Positions 24,343 to 33,246 of a stretch of DNA of 64,000 bases are shown here, piece by piece (position 1 is the first letter of the stretch; the number at the start of each line of letters is the position of its first letter). The position numbers were made by a program, and so were the translations under genes. The DNA lies in the NCBI GenBank assembly GCA_965217205.1, contig OZ244254.1:434001-498000 (forward strand). Reading direction: 5' to 3'. The notes under the pieces were generated by a model. It did not search any database. It saw only the letters and a program-made list of their open reading frames with translations, and was not told the origin of the DNA. Origin of the DNA: Maricaulis sp947259345. Lineage in GTDB: Bacteria; Pseudomonadota; Alphaproteobacteria; Caulobacterales; Maricaulaceae.

Positions 24343-25572
24343 ATGGCACACACTGAACCCCGCTTCCACGTTCCCGCGCCGCATGTGCGTCCCGGTGACA
24401 CGCCTGACTTCTCCCATATCGCCATCCCGCCGGCCGGGGAGGCCAAGCGGCCTGCGACCGATGTGGCCGGTATGGAGACCCGCGATCTGGCCCTCGGCCT
24501 GGTCCGCGTGCTCGATCACAACCACCAGGCGGTGGGAGAGTGGGATCCCAAGCTGGACCCGGATGTCCTGCGCGAGGGGTTGCGTCACATGGTGCTGACG
24601 CGGGTCTATGACGACCGCATGCTGAAGCTGCAGCGCCAGGGCAAGATGAGCTTCTACATGAAGTCCACGGGCGAGGAGGCGGTCGCCGTCGCCGGTGCCA
24701 TGGCGATGCAGAAGTCCGACATGGTTTTCCCGTCCTATCGCCAGCAGGGCATCCTGTTTGCCCGCGGCCGGGACATTGTCGACATGATGTGCCACTGCAT
24801 CTCCAACAGTCGCGATAACCTCAAAGGCCGCCAGCTGCCGGTCCACTACACCTGGGCCGAGGGCAATTTCTTCTCGATCTCGGGCAATCTCGCGACCCAG
24901 CTGCCGCAAGCCGTCGGCTATGCCATGGCCTGTGAATATCGCGGCGATGGCGAGATCGCGGCAACCTGGATCGGTGACGGTTCGACCGCCGAGGGCGATT
25001 TCCATGGCGCCCTGGTGCTGGCCTCGACCTATCGCGCGCCGGTCATCGTCAATGTGGTCAATAACCAGTGGGCGATCTCGACCTTCCAGGGTATTGCCGC
25101 CGGGGACGCGCCGACCTTTGCCTATAAGGGCATGGGCTATGGCCTGGCCTCGCTGCGTATTGACGGCAATGACTTCCTGGCTGTCTACGCGGCCACCAAA
25201 TGGGCCGCCGAGCGCGCCCGGGCCGGCCATGGCGCCACGGTAATCGAGCATTTCACCTATCGCGCCGATGCGCATTCCACTTCGGATGACCCGTCCGGCT
25301 ATCGTCCCAAGGGCGAGAATGAAATCTGGCCGCTGGGCGATCCCGTCGAGCGTCTCAAACAACACCTGATCGGTCTGGGTGAGTGGGATGAGGAGCGCCA
25401 TGCCGCGCTCGAGAAGGAACTCAACGAGATGGTCATCGCATCCTACAAGGAAGCGGAAAGCCACGGCACGCTGCATGACGGTCCGCTGTCGCCGGTCGAG
25501 TCGATCTTCGAGGATGTCTATGCCGAACCGGACTGGCGCCTGCGTCGCCAGCGTCAGGATCTGGGAGTTTAA
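24343..25572 (+). CDS. bkdA1: Branched-chain 2-oxoacid dehydrogenase E1 alpha subunit
   Basis: A 409-aa protein starting MAHTEPRFHVPAPHVRPG. The thiamine diphosphate motif runs from GDGSTAEGDFHGAL to VNNQWAIS, and the conserved loop YRADAHSTSDDPSGYR is specific to E1 alpha. It decarboxylates 2-oxo acids from Leu, Ile and Val with the beta subunit. I chose ATG 24343, which gives the usual N-terminus and a length near the 410 aa of Pseudomonas BkdA1; an earlier in-frame start adds 45 unlike residues. E1 beta follows after 4 bp. Confidence 0.93.
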   Translation: MAHTEPRFHVPAPHVRPGDTPDFSHIAIPPAGEAKRPATDVAGMETRDLALGLVRVLDHNHQAVGEWDPKLDPDVLREGLRHMVLTRVYDDRMLKLQRQGKMSFYMKSTGEEAVAVAGAMAMQKSDMVFPSYRQQGILFARGRDIVDMMCHCISNSRDNLKGRQLPVHYTWAEGNFFSISGNLATQLPQAVGYAMACEYRGDGEIAATWIGDGSTAEGDFHGALVLASTYRAPVIVNVVNNQWAISTFQGIAAGDAPTFAYKGMGYGLASLRIDGNDFLAVYAATKWAAERARAGHGATVIEHFTYRADAHSTSDDPSGYRPKGENEIWPLGDPVERLKQHLIGLGEWDEERHAALEKELNEMVIASYKEAESHGTLHDGPLSPVESIFEDVYAEPDWRLRRQRQDLGV

Positions 25573-25576
25573 GATC

Positions 25577-26590
25577 ATGGCCAAGATGAACATGATCCAG
25601 GCCCTCAATTCGGCCCTCGACAACATGATGGAACGCGACCCGGACGTGATCAGCTTCGGCGAGGATGCCGGCTATTTCGGGGGCGTCTTCCGGGTCACCG
25701 CCAATCTGCAGTCCAAATACGGTCTCGATCGCTCCTTCGATGCGCCGATCAATGAAGCCGCCATCATGGGCATGGCGATCGGCATGGCGGCGAAGGGTTT
25801 GAAGCCGGTCGCCGAGATCCAGTTCTCCGACTATATCTTCCCCGGGCTCGACCAGATCGTCTCGGAAATGTCACGCCTGCGCTATCGCTCAGCCGGCCAG
25901 TTCACGGCGCCGGTCGTGGTCCGCGCGCCCTGTGGTGGCGGTATCCGGGGTGGCCAGACCCATTCGATGAGTCCGGAAGCCTTTTTCACCCAGGTGCCGG
26001 GCGTCCAGGTCGTGATGCCGTCCAACCCTTATGACGCCAAGGGCCTGCTGATCGCCGCGATCGAAAGCCCGGACCCGGTCATCTTCTTCGAGCCGAAACG
26101 CCTTTATAATGGTCCTTTTGAAGGCCATTCTGGCGGCGCGCTGTCCTCCTGGGGCAAGCATCCCAAGGGTGAAGTGCCGGAAGAGCATTACAGCCTGCCG
26201 ATCGGCAAGGCGGAAGTCGTGCGTGAAGGTTCGGCGGTCACCATTATTGCCTATGGCACGCTGGTCCTGGTCGCCCAGGCGGCGGCCGAGAAGGCCGGCA
26301 TTGATGCCGAGGTGATCGATCTCAAGACGCTGGTGCCTTACGATCTCGAGACGATTGCCCGCTCGGTCAACAAGACCGGTCGCTGCATTGTCGCGCAGGA
26401 AGCCCCGCGCACCTCGGGCTTTGCCGCCGAGCTGGCGGCCCAGGTTCAGGAAGAATGCTTCTACGCCCTCGAGGCGCCGATCCAGCGCGTGACCGGTTGG
26501 GATACGCCCTATCCGCACGCCCATGAATGGGCCTATTTCCCGGGGCCTGACCGTTTCATCAATGCCATGAACGCCGTTCTGGAGGCCTGA
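25577..26590 (+). CDS. bkdA2: Branched-chain 2-oxoacid dehydrogenase E1 beta subunit
   Basis: A 337-aa protein beginning MAKMNMIQALNSALDNMMER. Conserved parts are FGEDAGYFGGVFRVT, the cofactor-interacting FDAPINEAAIMGMAIGMA and the transketolase C-terminal domain with VIDLKTLVPYD. It pairs with E1 alpha in an alpha2-beta2 tetramer that binds thiamine diphosphate at the subunit interface. The start at ATG 25577 lies 4 bp after E1 alpha; the open frame reaching upstream into E1 alpha is not coding. The E2 gene follows after 3 bp. Confidence 0.93.
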   Translation: MAKMNMIQALNSALDNMMERDPDVISFGEDAGYFGGVFRVTANLQSKYGLDRSFDAPINEAAIMGMAIGMAAKGLKPVAEIQFSDYIFPGLDQIVSEMSRLRYRSAGQFTAPVVVRAPCGGGIRGGQTHSMSPEAFFTQVPGVQVVMPSNPYDAKGLLIAAIESPDPVIFFEPKRLYNGPFEGHSGGALSSWGKHPKGEVPEEHYSLPIGKAEVVREGSAVTIIAYGTLVLVAQAAAEKAGIDAEVIDLKTLVPYDLETIARSVNKTGRCIVAQEAPRTSGFAAELAAQVQEECFYALEAPIQRVTGWDTPYPHAHEWAYFPGPDRFINAMNAVLEA

Positions 26591-26593
26591 TCG

Positions 26594-27853
26594 ATGAGCG
26601 AATACCGTTACAAGATGCCCGATGTCGGCGAAGGGATCGTCGAGGCGGAAATCGTCGAATGGCACGTCAAGGAAGGCGACAGTGTCGCCGAGGACCAGCA
26701 TGTCCTTGACGTGATGACCGACAAGGCCACGGTTGAAATTCCCTGTGCCGTCAATGGCAAGGTGACCAAGCTGGTCGGCGCGCCGGGCGATGTCATCGCG
26801 GTTGGCACGGAGATCATGTTCATCGCCGTCGACGGGGCTGTTCCCACCGAGGATGAGGCTCCGGCGGAAGAGGCCAAGCCCGCCGAACCGGCCAAGCCGG
26901 CGGCGCCGAAAGCGGCTGAACCGGTTGCCGCTGCCGAAGCGCCGTCGATTGCCAGCCGCACGGGTGGTGAGCGTCCGCTGGCCAGCCCCGCCGTTCGCAA
27001 GCGCGCCCTGGAAGCCGATATCGACCTGGCCAATGTGCCGGGGACCGGCCCGGCCGGTCGCATCACGCATGATGACCTGGACGATTTCATCAAGTCCGGC
27101 GGCCGCCTCGTGGCCCGTTCGGGCTCGGGCAGTTCATCGGTCCGGGCACCGCGCACCGGCGTGACCGAGGAGAAGGTGATCGGCCTGCGCCGTCGCATCT
27201 CCGACAATATGTCCCACGCCCAGCGCACCATTCCCGATATCGCCTATGTCGAGGAAATCGACGTCACGGCGCTGGAAGAGCTGCGCGCCCATCTCAACGC
27301 CACCAAGTCGGATGACCAGGCCAAGCTGACCTTCATCCCCTTCCTGGTCATGGCGCTGACCAAGGCGCTGCCGAAGACGCCGCAGGCCAATGCCCATTTC
27401 GATGGCGAGGCCATGCTGCTGACCAAGTATGATGCCGTTCATTGCGGTGTTGCTGCGGCGACGCCAAACGGTCTCATGGTGCCGGTGATCAAGCATGCCG
27501 AGAGCCTCGATATCTGGCAGATCGCGGCCGAGCTGCGGCGTCTGGCCGGTGCGGCCAAGGACGGCAAGGCAACCAAGGACGAGCTCACGGGTTCGACCAT
27601 CACCATCACCTCGCTGGGGGCGATTGGTGGCTTGGTCACCACACCCATCCTCAACGCGCCGGAAACCGCCATTATCGGCGTCAACAAGATGCAGACCCTG
27701 CCGCGCTACAATGCCGAAGGCGTGGTCGTGCCGCGCAAGCTGATGAACCTGTCGAGCTGCTTCGATCACCGCATTGTCGACGGCTATGAAGCCGCCATGC
27801 TGATCCAGGCGGTCAAGGGCTATCTGGAAAACCCGGCGACGCTGTTCATGTGA
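26594..27853 (+). CDS. bkdB: Branched-chain 2-oxoacid dehydrogenase E2 acyltransferase
   Basis: A 419-aa protein with one lipoyl domain (residues 4-77; lipoylated Lys about 44 in DVMTDKATVE), an Ala/Pro/Glu linker, a peripheral subunit-binding domain (about 132-168, ASPAVRKRALEADIDLANVP), and a catalytic domain with the active His in SCFDHRIVDG near residue 392. It passes the acyl group from E1 to CoA and forms the complex core. It closes the E1a-E1b-E2 operon, and a 56-bp perfect palindrome follows 9 bp after the stop and may terminate transcription. Confidence 0.93.
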   Translation: MSEYRYKMPDVGEGIVEAEIVEWHVKEGDSVAEDQHVLDVMTDKATVEIPCAVNGKVTKLVGAPGDVIAVGTEIMFIAVDGAVPTEDEAPAEEAKPAEPAKPAAPKAAEPVAAAEAPSIASRTGGERPLASPAVRKRALEADIDLANVPGTGPAGRITHDDLDDFIKSGGRLVARSGSGSSSVRAPRTGVTEEKVIGLRRRISDNMSHAQRTIPDIAYVEEIDVTALEELRAHLNATKSDDQAKLTFIPFLVMALTKALPKTPQANAHFDGEAMLLTKYDAVHCGVAAATPNGLMVPVIKHAESLDIWQIAAELRRLAGAAKDGKATKDELTGSTITITSLGAIGGLVTTPILNAPETAIIGVNKMQTLPRYNAEGVVVPRKLMNLSSCFDHRIVDGYEAAMLIQAVKGYLENPATLFM

Positions 27854-27862
27854 GCTGGCGAA

Positions 27863-27918
27863 GGGGACAGGTATAATTAACGCGCCTCGACCGAGGCGCG
27901 TTAATTATACCTGTCCCC
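27863..27918. repeat. 56-bp near-perfect palindrome with GGGGACAGGTA ends
   Basis: Two 27-bp arms (27863-27889 and 27892-27918) are exact reverse complements with a 2-base centre. Each arm starts GGGGACAGGTATAATTAACG. A related element at 31224-31270 shares the outer 17 bp with one change. It lies between the E2 gene and the convergent semialdehyde dehydrogenase and could act as a two-way terminator. It resembles REP-like mobile palindromes. Confidence 0.85.
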
Positions 27919-27988
27919 ATTCATCTCCAGACATTGCCGCGATCGCGGCAATCCACCTCGCCCATCAAGCGCGAGGACCTTGTCGGTC

Positions 27989-29494
27989 CTACCCCCAATC
28001 GCCCGGCAGCAGCGCGTCCGGCATGTTCTGATAGCTGACCGGGCGCAGGAAGCGGCGGATGGACATCGTGCCAACCGAGGTGGCGCCGAAATTGGTCGAG
28101 GCCGGGTAGGGACCGCCATGGACCATGGAGTCGCAGACCTCGACACCGGTCGGGAAGCCATTGGTCAGGATGCGACCGGCCTTGCGTTCCAGCACCGGCA
28201 TCAGCTTTTGACCCAGCGCCGTATCGCCGTCTTCCATGTGCAGGGTCGCTGTCAGCTGGCCTTGCAGGGAGTGAGCGACTTTCAGCATTTCCGCCTCGTC
28301 CTTGACCGTGACCACGAGGCCGAGCGGACCGAAGACTTCCTCGCCGAGGACCTCGTTCTTGAGCCAGTCCTCGCCGGTGGTGACGAAGAGATAGGGCGTG
28401 GCATTGCGCAGGTCGCAGGTCGTGGTCAGGACTTCGCGGACGCCGGCCGTGCCACGGATCACGTCGCGGCCCTTCTGGTAGGCGCTGGCGATGCCGTCGG
28501 TGAGCATGGTCTGCGGGCCGACTTCGCCGAGACCGGCGACCGCGGCTTGGATGAAGCTTTCAGCCTCAGGGCCGTCAATGACCACGGCGATGCCGGGATT
28601 GGTGCAGAATTGCCCGGCGCCCATGGTCAGGGAGCCGGCCCAGCCAGTGCCGATCGTCTCGGCGCGCGTCGCCATGGCGGCGGGCAGCAGGAACATCGGA
28701 TTGACCGAGCCCAGCTCGCCGAAGAAGGGGATGGGTTCCGGACGCGCGGCACACAGGTCGAACAGGGCGCGACCACCGGCCAGCGAACCGGTGAAGCCGA
28801 CTGCCTTGATCAGCGGATGCTCGACCACGGCCTGGCCGACCTTGCGGTCACCGCCCTGGATCTGGCTGAATACGCCGGGATGGACGCCGCAGGCCTTGAT
28901 GGCCGCGTCTATGGCTTGGGCAACAAGGTCACCCGTGCCGGGATGGGCAGAGTGCCCTTTGACCACGACCGGGCAACCGGCGGCCAGGGCCGCGGCGGTG
29001 TCGCCACCGGCGGTGGAGAAGGCGAGCGGGAAATTGGACGCGCCGAAGACGGCGACCGGGCCAACCGGACGCTGGACGAGCTTGATATCCGGGCGCGGCA
29101 GGGGCTGGCGATCAGGCAGGGCGGCATCGTGGCGCGTGTCCAGATAATCGCCCTTCAGGATGTGCTCGGCGAAGAGGCGAAGTTGTCCGACCGTGCGGCC
29201 GCGCTCGCCATTGAGGCGCGCCTCCGGCAGGCCGGTTTCCTGGGTGCCGATCTCGGTAATCGCCTCGCCGCGCGCGTCAATCTCGTCGGCAATGGTGTTG
29301 AGGAATTTGGCGCGGTCCTCGCGCGAGGAGTAGCCATAGGACCAGAAGGCTTCCTCAGCGGCATGACAGGCCTGGTCGACCAGATCCGGCGTGCCGACCG
29401 CGAAGTCGTGAGACGGGCCGTGGGCCGGGCTGGAGGTGAAGCTGGTATCGCTGCCGACCCAGTTTCCGGCGACAAGGTGTTTCCCGATGATCAT
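27989..29494 (-). CDS. 2-oxoglutarate-semialdehyde-type aldehyde dehydrogenase
   Basis: A 501-aa NAD(P)-dependent aldehyde dehydrogenase. The general base Glu is at about 260 in FFGELGSVNP and the catalytic Cys at about 297 in GAGQFCTNPG. The cofactor motif is FGASNFPLAFSTAGGDTAAA. FGELGSVNP and GQFCTNPG are typical of 2-oxoglutarate (2,5-dioxopentanoate) semialdehyde dehydrogenases from sugar-acid or hydroxyproline breakdown, but no other gene of those routes is nearby. It runs against its neighbours, between the E2 and E3 genes of the bkd cluster. The substrate is a family inference. Confidence 0.85.
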   Translation of the reverse strand: MIIGKHLVAGNWVGSDTSFTSSPAHGPSHDFAVGTPDLVDQACHAAEEAFWSYGYSSREDRAKFLNTIADEIDARGEAITEIGTQETGLPEARLNGERGRTVGQLRLFAEHILKGDYLDTRHDAALPDRQPLPRPDIKLVQRPVGPVAVFGASNFPLAFSTAGGDTAAALAAGCPVVVKGHSAHPGTGDLVAQAIDAAIKACGVHPGVFSQIQGGDRKVGQAVVEHPLIKAVGFTGSLAGGRALFDLCAARPEPIPFFGELGSVNPMFLLPAAMATRAETIGTGWAGSLTMGAGQFCTNPGIAVVIDGPEAESFIQAAVAGLGEVGPQTMLTDGIASAYQKGRDVIRGTAGVREVLTTTCDLRNATPYLFVTTGEDWLKNEVLGEEVFGPLGLVVTVKDEAEMLKVAHSLQGQLTATLHMEDGDTALGQKLMPVLERKAGRILTNGFPTGVEVCDSMVHGGPYPASTNFGATSVGTMSIRRFLRPVSYQNMPDALLPGDWG

Positions 29495-29783
29495 GGCATG
29501 TCCTCAGCTTGCTGTCCGGCTGTCATGCCTTAATTGTCTGAGTTATTCAACCGGCCAGATTGGCTTGTTTCATGGGTGGGTTGATCGCACGCAGCGTGTC
29601 AGCGACATGATTGGACTGTCTGGCATGGATGCAGCTGTCTGCGCGGGTGTCGGTGGTGTTCAGGCATCCCGCGAGCCGGTTGGGCGAGGCTCAGTCTGCC
29701 CCCTTTCCCTTTATCCGCCGAACCGCTAAATCCATCCCCGGAAAACGCGGTTTCGTGCTTTGATCTTCCAAGGAGCGCCTGTG

Positions 29784-31214
29784 ATGCAGACACGGTCTTG
29801 CCAAGTCCTCATTGTCGGTGGTGGCCCGGGTGGCTATCCGGCCGCCATACGTGCCGGCCAGCTGGGTCTGGATACCATCATTGTCGACAAGCACGGTCTG
29901 GGCGGGACCTGCCTCAATCGCGGCTGTATCCCCTCCAAGGCGATGATCCACGCCGCCACCAAATACGAGGACATGGCCAAGCATGCGGACAGCGATGTGC
30001 TGGGTATCTCGCTCGCCGAAGCGCCCAAGCTCGACATGGGCAAGCTGGTGGGCTGGAAGGACGGCATCGTCTCCAAGCTCACAGGTGGGGTTGGCCAGCT
30101 GATCAAGGCCGCCGGCGCCGAGCATATTGCCGGCTGGGCCGAATTCTCCAACGCCAAGACCTGTGTCGTCACACAGGAAGACGGCGAAAAGGTCGAGATC
30201 ACGGCCGAGAACGTCATCCTGGCGACCGGGTCGGTCGAGGTTGAACTGCCCTTCCTGCCCTTCGGTGAGACTGTGATCGGCTCGACCGATGCGCTCGACC
30301 TGTCCGAGCTGCCGGAAAAACTGGTCGTGGTCGGGGCCGGCTATATCGGTCTGGAACTTGGCATCGCCTTCCGCAAGCTGGGCTCGGAGGTCACCTTCAT
30401 CGAGGCCTCCGAGGGCATCCTGCCGCTCTATGACAAGGAGATCACGCGTCCGATCACCATGTGGCTGAAGAAGCACAAGGTCGATGTGAACCTGTCCTGC
30501 AAGGCCAAGGGCGTCACCGAGAAGAATGGCAAGACCATTCTCGAATATGAGGACGCCAAGGGCGCGGCGCAGTCCATCGAAGCCGACAAGATCCTTGTCG
30601 CGGTCGGTCGCAAGGCCTGCCTGGACGGCTGGGGGCTCGACAAGATGGGCCTCGACCTGGATGGCGGGAAATTCATCAAGGTCGACAATCAGTGCCGCAC
30701 CGGCATGCGCGGCGTCTTTGCCATTGGCGATGTCGTCGGCGAGCCGCTGCTGGCGCACAAGGCGACGGCCCAAGGCGAGATGGTCGCCGAGATCATTGCC
30801 GGTCATCGCCGCGTCCATGATCCGGTCTCCATCGCTGCCGTCTGCTTTACCGAGCCGGAAGTCGTCGGCGTCGGCCTGACGCCGGACGAGGCCAAGGCGA
30901 AGGGCGAAGAGATCATCACCGGCAAATTCCCGCTCGCCGCCTCAGGTCGTTACCTGTCGATGGAAGCGGGCACGGATGGTGGCTTTGTCCGTGTCACCGC
31001 GCGCAAGGACGACCATGTCATCCTCGGCATCCACGCCGTTGGCACCCATGTCTCCGAATTGTCAGGCGAGTTCGCCCTGGCGGTCGAAATGGGCGCCCGC
31101 CTCGACGACATCGCCGGCACGATCCACGTCCACCCGACGCTGACCGAAGGCTTCGCCGAAGCCGCCCTCACGGCGCTGGGCCACCCGATCCATATTTCTG
31201 CGCCGAAGAAGTAG
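29784..31214 (+). CDS. lpdV: Dihydrolipoyl dehydrogenase (E3)
   Basis: A 476-aa flavoprotein. The FAD motif VGGGPGGYPAA is near the N-terminus, the redox disulfide is in GLGGTCLNRGCIPSKA (about 37-52), the NAD motif is VGAGYIGLELG, and the C-terminal His-Glu pair is in HVHPTLTEGF. It reoxidises the lipoyl group of E2. Position makes it the E3 of the branched-chain complex, although it is separated from E1-E2 by an opposite-strand dehydrogenase and so needs its own promoter in the 289-bp gap before it. ATG 29784 is preferred to an in-frame start 24 bases earlier. Confidence 0.93.
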   Translation: MQTRSCQVLIVGGGPGGYPAAIRAGQLGLDTIIVDKHGLGGTCLNRGCIPSKAMIHAATKYEDMAKHADSDVLGISLAEAPKLDMGKLVGWKDGIVSKLTGGVGQLIKAAGAEHIAGWAEFSNAKTCVVTQEDGEKVEITAENVILATGSVEVELPFLPFGETVIGSTDALDLSELPEKLVVVGAGYIGLELGIAFRKLGSEVTFIEASEGILPLYDKEITRPITMWLKKHKVDVNLSCKAKGVTEKNGKTILEYEDAKGAAQSIEADKILVAVGRKACLDGWGLDKMGLDLDGGKFIKVDNQCRTGMRGVFAIGDVVGEPLLAHKATAQGEMVAEIIAGHRRVHDPVSIAAVCFTEPEVVGVGLTPDEAKAKGEEIITGKFPLAASGRYLSMEAGTDGGFVRVTARKDDHVILGIHAVGTHVSELSGEFALAVEMGARLDDIAGTIHVHPTLTEGFAEAALTALGHPIHISAPKK

Positions 31215-31223
31215 TGCTGATAT

Positions 31224-31270
31224 TGGGGACAGGTACAATTAACGCCGCGCGCTAATTGTACCTGTCCCCA
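31224..31270. repeat. Palindromic element related to the one after E2
   Basis: Arms of 18 bp, TGGGGACAGGTACAATTA (31224-31241) and its exact reverse complement (31253-31270), with an 11-base GC centre. It begins 9 bp after the E3 stop, the same spacing as the palindrome after E2. Confidence 0.85.
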
Positions 31271-31344
31271 GTCTGCTGGCGGCTCTGAACCTTTCGCTCG
31301 TCGCTGACGTCTCTATATAGAGGCCATGATCAGGGGTGTGCGTG

Positions 31345-31839
31345 ATGGACGATAACGGCAGTTTCCTTTCCGGCATCATTGGCGCCGACCAGGCGATGGT
31401 CGGCGAAGGCATGGGCTGTGTCTCTTTCGAGGCCGCCTTCCTGCGCCGGATCGAACCGGGCCCGGCCGATATCGACGAGCTCGGCCACGTCAATAATGTC
31501 GTCTATCTGCGCTGGGTCCAGGACATCGCCATCACGCACTGGCACGCCGTCGCCCCGGACGACATGGTGAGTGGCGAGGTCTGGGTGGCGCTCAAGCACA
31601 CGATTGAGTATCGCGACCCGATCCTGCCCGGCGAAACCGCCGAGATCCGCACCTGGCTCGGCAAGGTCCACGGACCGCGCTTTGACCGCCATGTCGATAT
31701 CCGCAAACCCGGCGCCAAACGTTTTTCCGCCCGCGCCACCACGGAATGGTGCCGCATCGGCCGCGACAGCCGCCGCCCGATGCGGATCGGCGAGGATGTG
31801 ATGGCGGCGTTCGGTCTGGTCGGGCTGGAGTTGGGGTAG
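31345..31839 (+). CDS. Hotdog-fold acyl-CoA thioesterase, 4HBT type
   Basis: A protein of about 164 aa with the single-domain hotdog pattern: the catalytic-loop segment DIDELGHVNNVVYLRWVQD, a central ALKHTIEYRDPILPGE strand pair and a final ARATTEWCRIG strand. The Asp and His of the 4-hydroxybenzoyl-CoA thioesterase family can be seen in the first segment. It hydrolyses an acyl-CoA of unknown identity. ATG 31345 has AGGGG 8 bases upstream; a GTG 9 bases earlier is less likely. A perfect palindrome, CTCTATATAGAG (31311-31322), lies just upstream. Confidence 0.85.
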   Translation: MDDNGSFLSGIIGADQAMVGEGMGCVSFEAAFLRRIEPGPADIDELGHVNNVVYLRWVQDIAITHWHAVAPDDMVSGEVWVALKHTIEYRDPILPGETAEIRTWLGKVHGPRFDRHVDIRKPGAKRFSARATTEWCRIGRDSRRPMRIGEDVMAAFGLVGLELG

Positions 31840-31842
31840 GCC

Positions 31843-32910
31843 TTAAAGCCGCTCTACCACACCCAGCTCTTCCGCCGCCTTGTTCAGCTGCCTGATGGTG
31901 ACTTCATCCATCGGGATGCCTTCCTTGGCGCGTTTGCCGGCAATGGCGCGTTCCGGGTCGCCGGGATAGAGGACGGGACTGTCCCAATCCATGGGTGGAG
32001 AGGCGAGGGCATAGCGGGCCATGGCGTCGGTCTCGGCCTTCATCCAGTCGGTATCGCCGAAGGCCGCCGGGTCGATGAAGATCGAGAACAGGCCGTTTGT
32101 GATGCCGCCCTTGCGCGTCGTGCCCGGCTGGATCGTGCCGCCACCGCCCAGCACACCGGCCAGGAGTTCACAGGCGAAGGCGAGGCCATAGCCCTTGTGC
32201 TTGCCCAGCGGGGTGAGGGCGCCCTCCAGTTCAAACCCGGCCATGCCGCCGGGGTCGGTTGTGGGCATGCCGCGTTTGTCGATCAGGGACCCGCTCGGCA
32301 CCGCCACGCCGCGATTGGCCGCGAGGCGTACCTTGCCCAGGGCGATCTGGCTGGTCGCCATGTCGAGCAGGAAGGCGGGTCGGCTCGGCGTCGCCGGATA
32401 ACCGATACAGACCGGATTGGTGCCAAAACGCGCATCCGAGCCGCGATAGGGGGCGACCAGGGGCGCATGGTCGGTGACATTCACGAAGTGCAACGAGACC
32501 AGACCGGCGGCGGCCGCCTGTTCGGCATAGGCGCCGATCCGGCCGAGATGATGGACATGGCCCAGCGTCGCCGCCGCCAGCCCGTGCTCGCTGGCCTTGA
32601 CGCAGGCCCGCTCTACCAGGCGTCGCCCGGCCGGCGCCCCCCAGCCGCCATCAGCATTGATGCGCAGGATCACGCTGGTATTGGCCAGGACCTGTTCCGA
32701 AGCCTCCAGATTGACCAGTCCTCGCTTCATGTGTCGGGCGTAAGCGGGCACCAGGCCCGCACCATGGCTGTCATGTCCCTTGAGATTGGCATCAACCAGA
32801 TGGGCAGCGACGCAGGCGTCGTCGTCCGGTCTGGCGCCACCGGCACACAAAAGCGTGGTGCAGAACGCCTTTAAATCAGTCGGGTTCAGGCGGTGTTCCG
32901 GTGCGCTCAT
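31843..32910 (-). CDS. Malate/L-lactate-type dehydrogenase (Ldh_2 family)
   Basis: A 355-aa protein of the Ldh_2/YlbC family, NAD(P)-dependent oxidoreductases unrelated in fold to ordinary lactate dehydrogenase. The signature is NLKGHDSHGAGLVPAYARH near residue 45, with the catalytic His in GHVHHLGRIGAYAEQA and the cofactor region FLLDMATSQIALGKV. Members act on malate, lactate, ureidoglycolate or sulfolactate, and the sequence does not fix which. It is convergent with the thioesterase gene, only 3 bp apart. Confidence 0.85.
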   Translation of the reverse strand: MSAPEHRLNPTDLKAFCTTLLCAGGARPDDDACVAAHLVDANLKGHDSHGAGLVPAYARHMKRGLVNLEASEQVLANTSVILRINADGGWGAPAGRRLVERACVKASEHGLAAATLGHVHHLGRIGAYAEQAAAAGLVSLHFVNVTDHAPLVAPYRGSDARFGTNPVCIGYPATPSRPAFLLDMATSQIALGKVRLAANRGVAVPSGSLIDKRGMPTTDPGGMAGFELEGALTPLGKHKGYGLAFACELLAGVLGGGGTIQPGTTRKGGITNGLFSIFIDPAAFGDTDWMKAETDAMARYALASPPMDWDSPVLYPGDPERAIAGKRAKEGIPMDEVTIRQLNKAAEELGVVERL

Positions 32911-33246
32911 CTCCGACCCGGTCTCCCTGTTTCAATAAACGGGCAATATGCATAAGATTTGTGTGCGGGCATTAGGGATTTATTAAGCATAGATCAGATC
33001 GAAACCTGTCACATTTTGGCACAAAACGGGATCTCAAATGCAAGAAGCGTCATAACTATATGATTTTATTGATATAAAAAACGGGCTCAAAAGCCGCCTT
33101 TTCCGCTTCGGTTTAAACGTTTGGCAACCGCTCTCCTGCATTATCCATCTCGTCGGGCAGCAAACGACCCGCACGAATTCAACACGGCGTTCGAACACGG
33201 GGAAGAATCCCGGACGCGCCACTTTAAAATGGATGAAGGGTAAGTC
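32911..33246. other. 336-bp AT-rich divergent intergenic region
   Basis: No believable gene. The part from 32940 to 33110 is clearly AT-richer than its surroundings and should hold the promoters of the dehydrogenase (minus) and the TonB-C protein (plus). A small GGCT-CAAA-AGCC hairpin is at about 33084. I see no good CtrA or sigma-54 motif. Confidence 0.5.

Noticed and set aside
29616..29630. Sigma-54-like site before the E3 gene (TGGCAT-N5-CAGC)
   Set aside because: The -12 element is poor and it lies about 150 bp from the start codon. Such matches occur by chance in this GC range.
33034..33222. 62-codon minus-strand frame in the AT-rich gap before the TonB-C gene
   Set aside because: No ribosome-binding site, odd composition, and it overlaps the probable promoter region.
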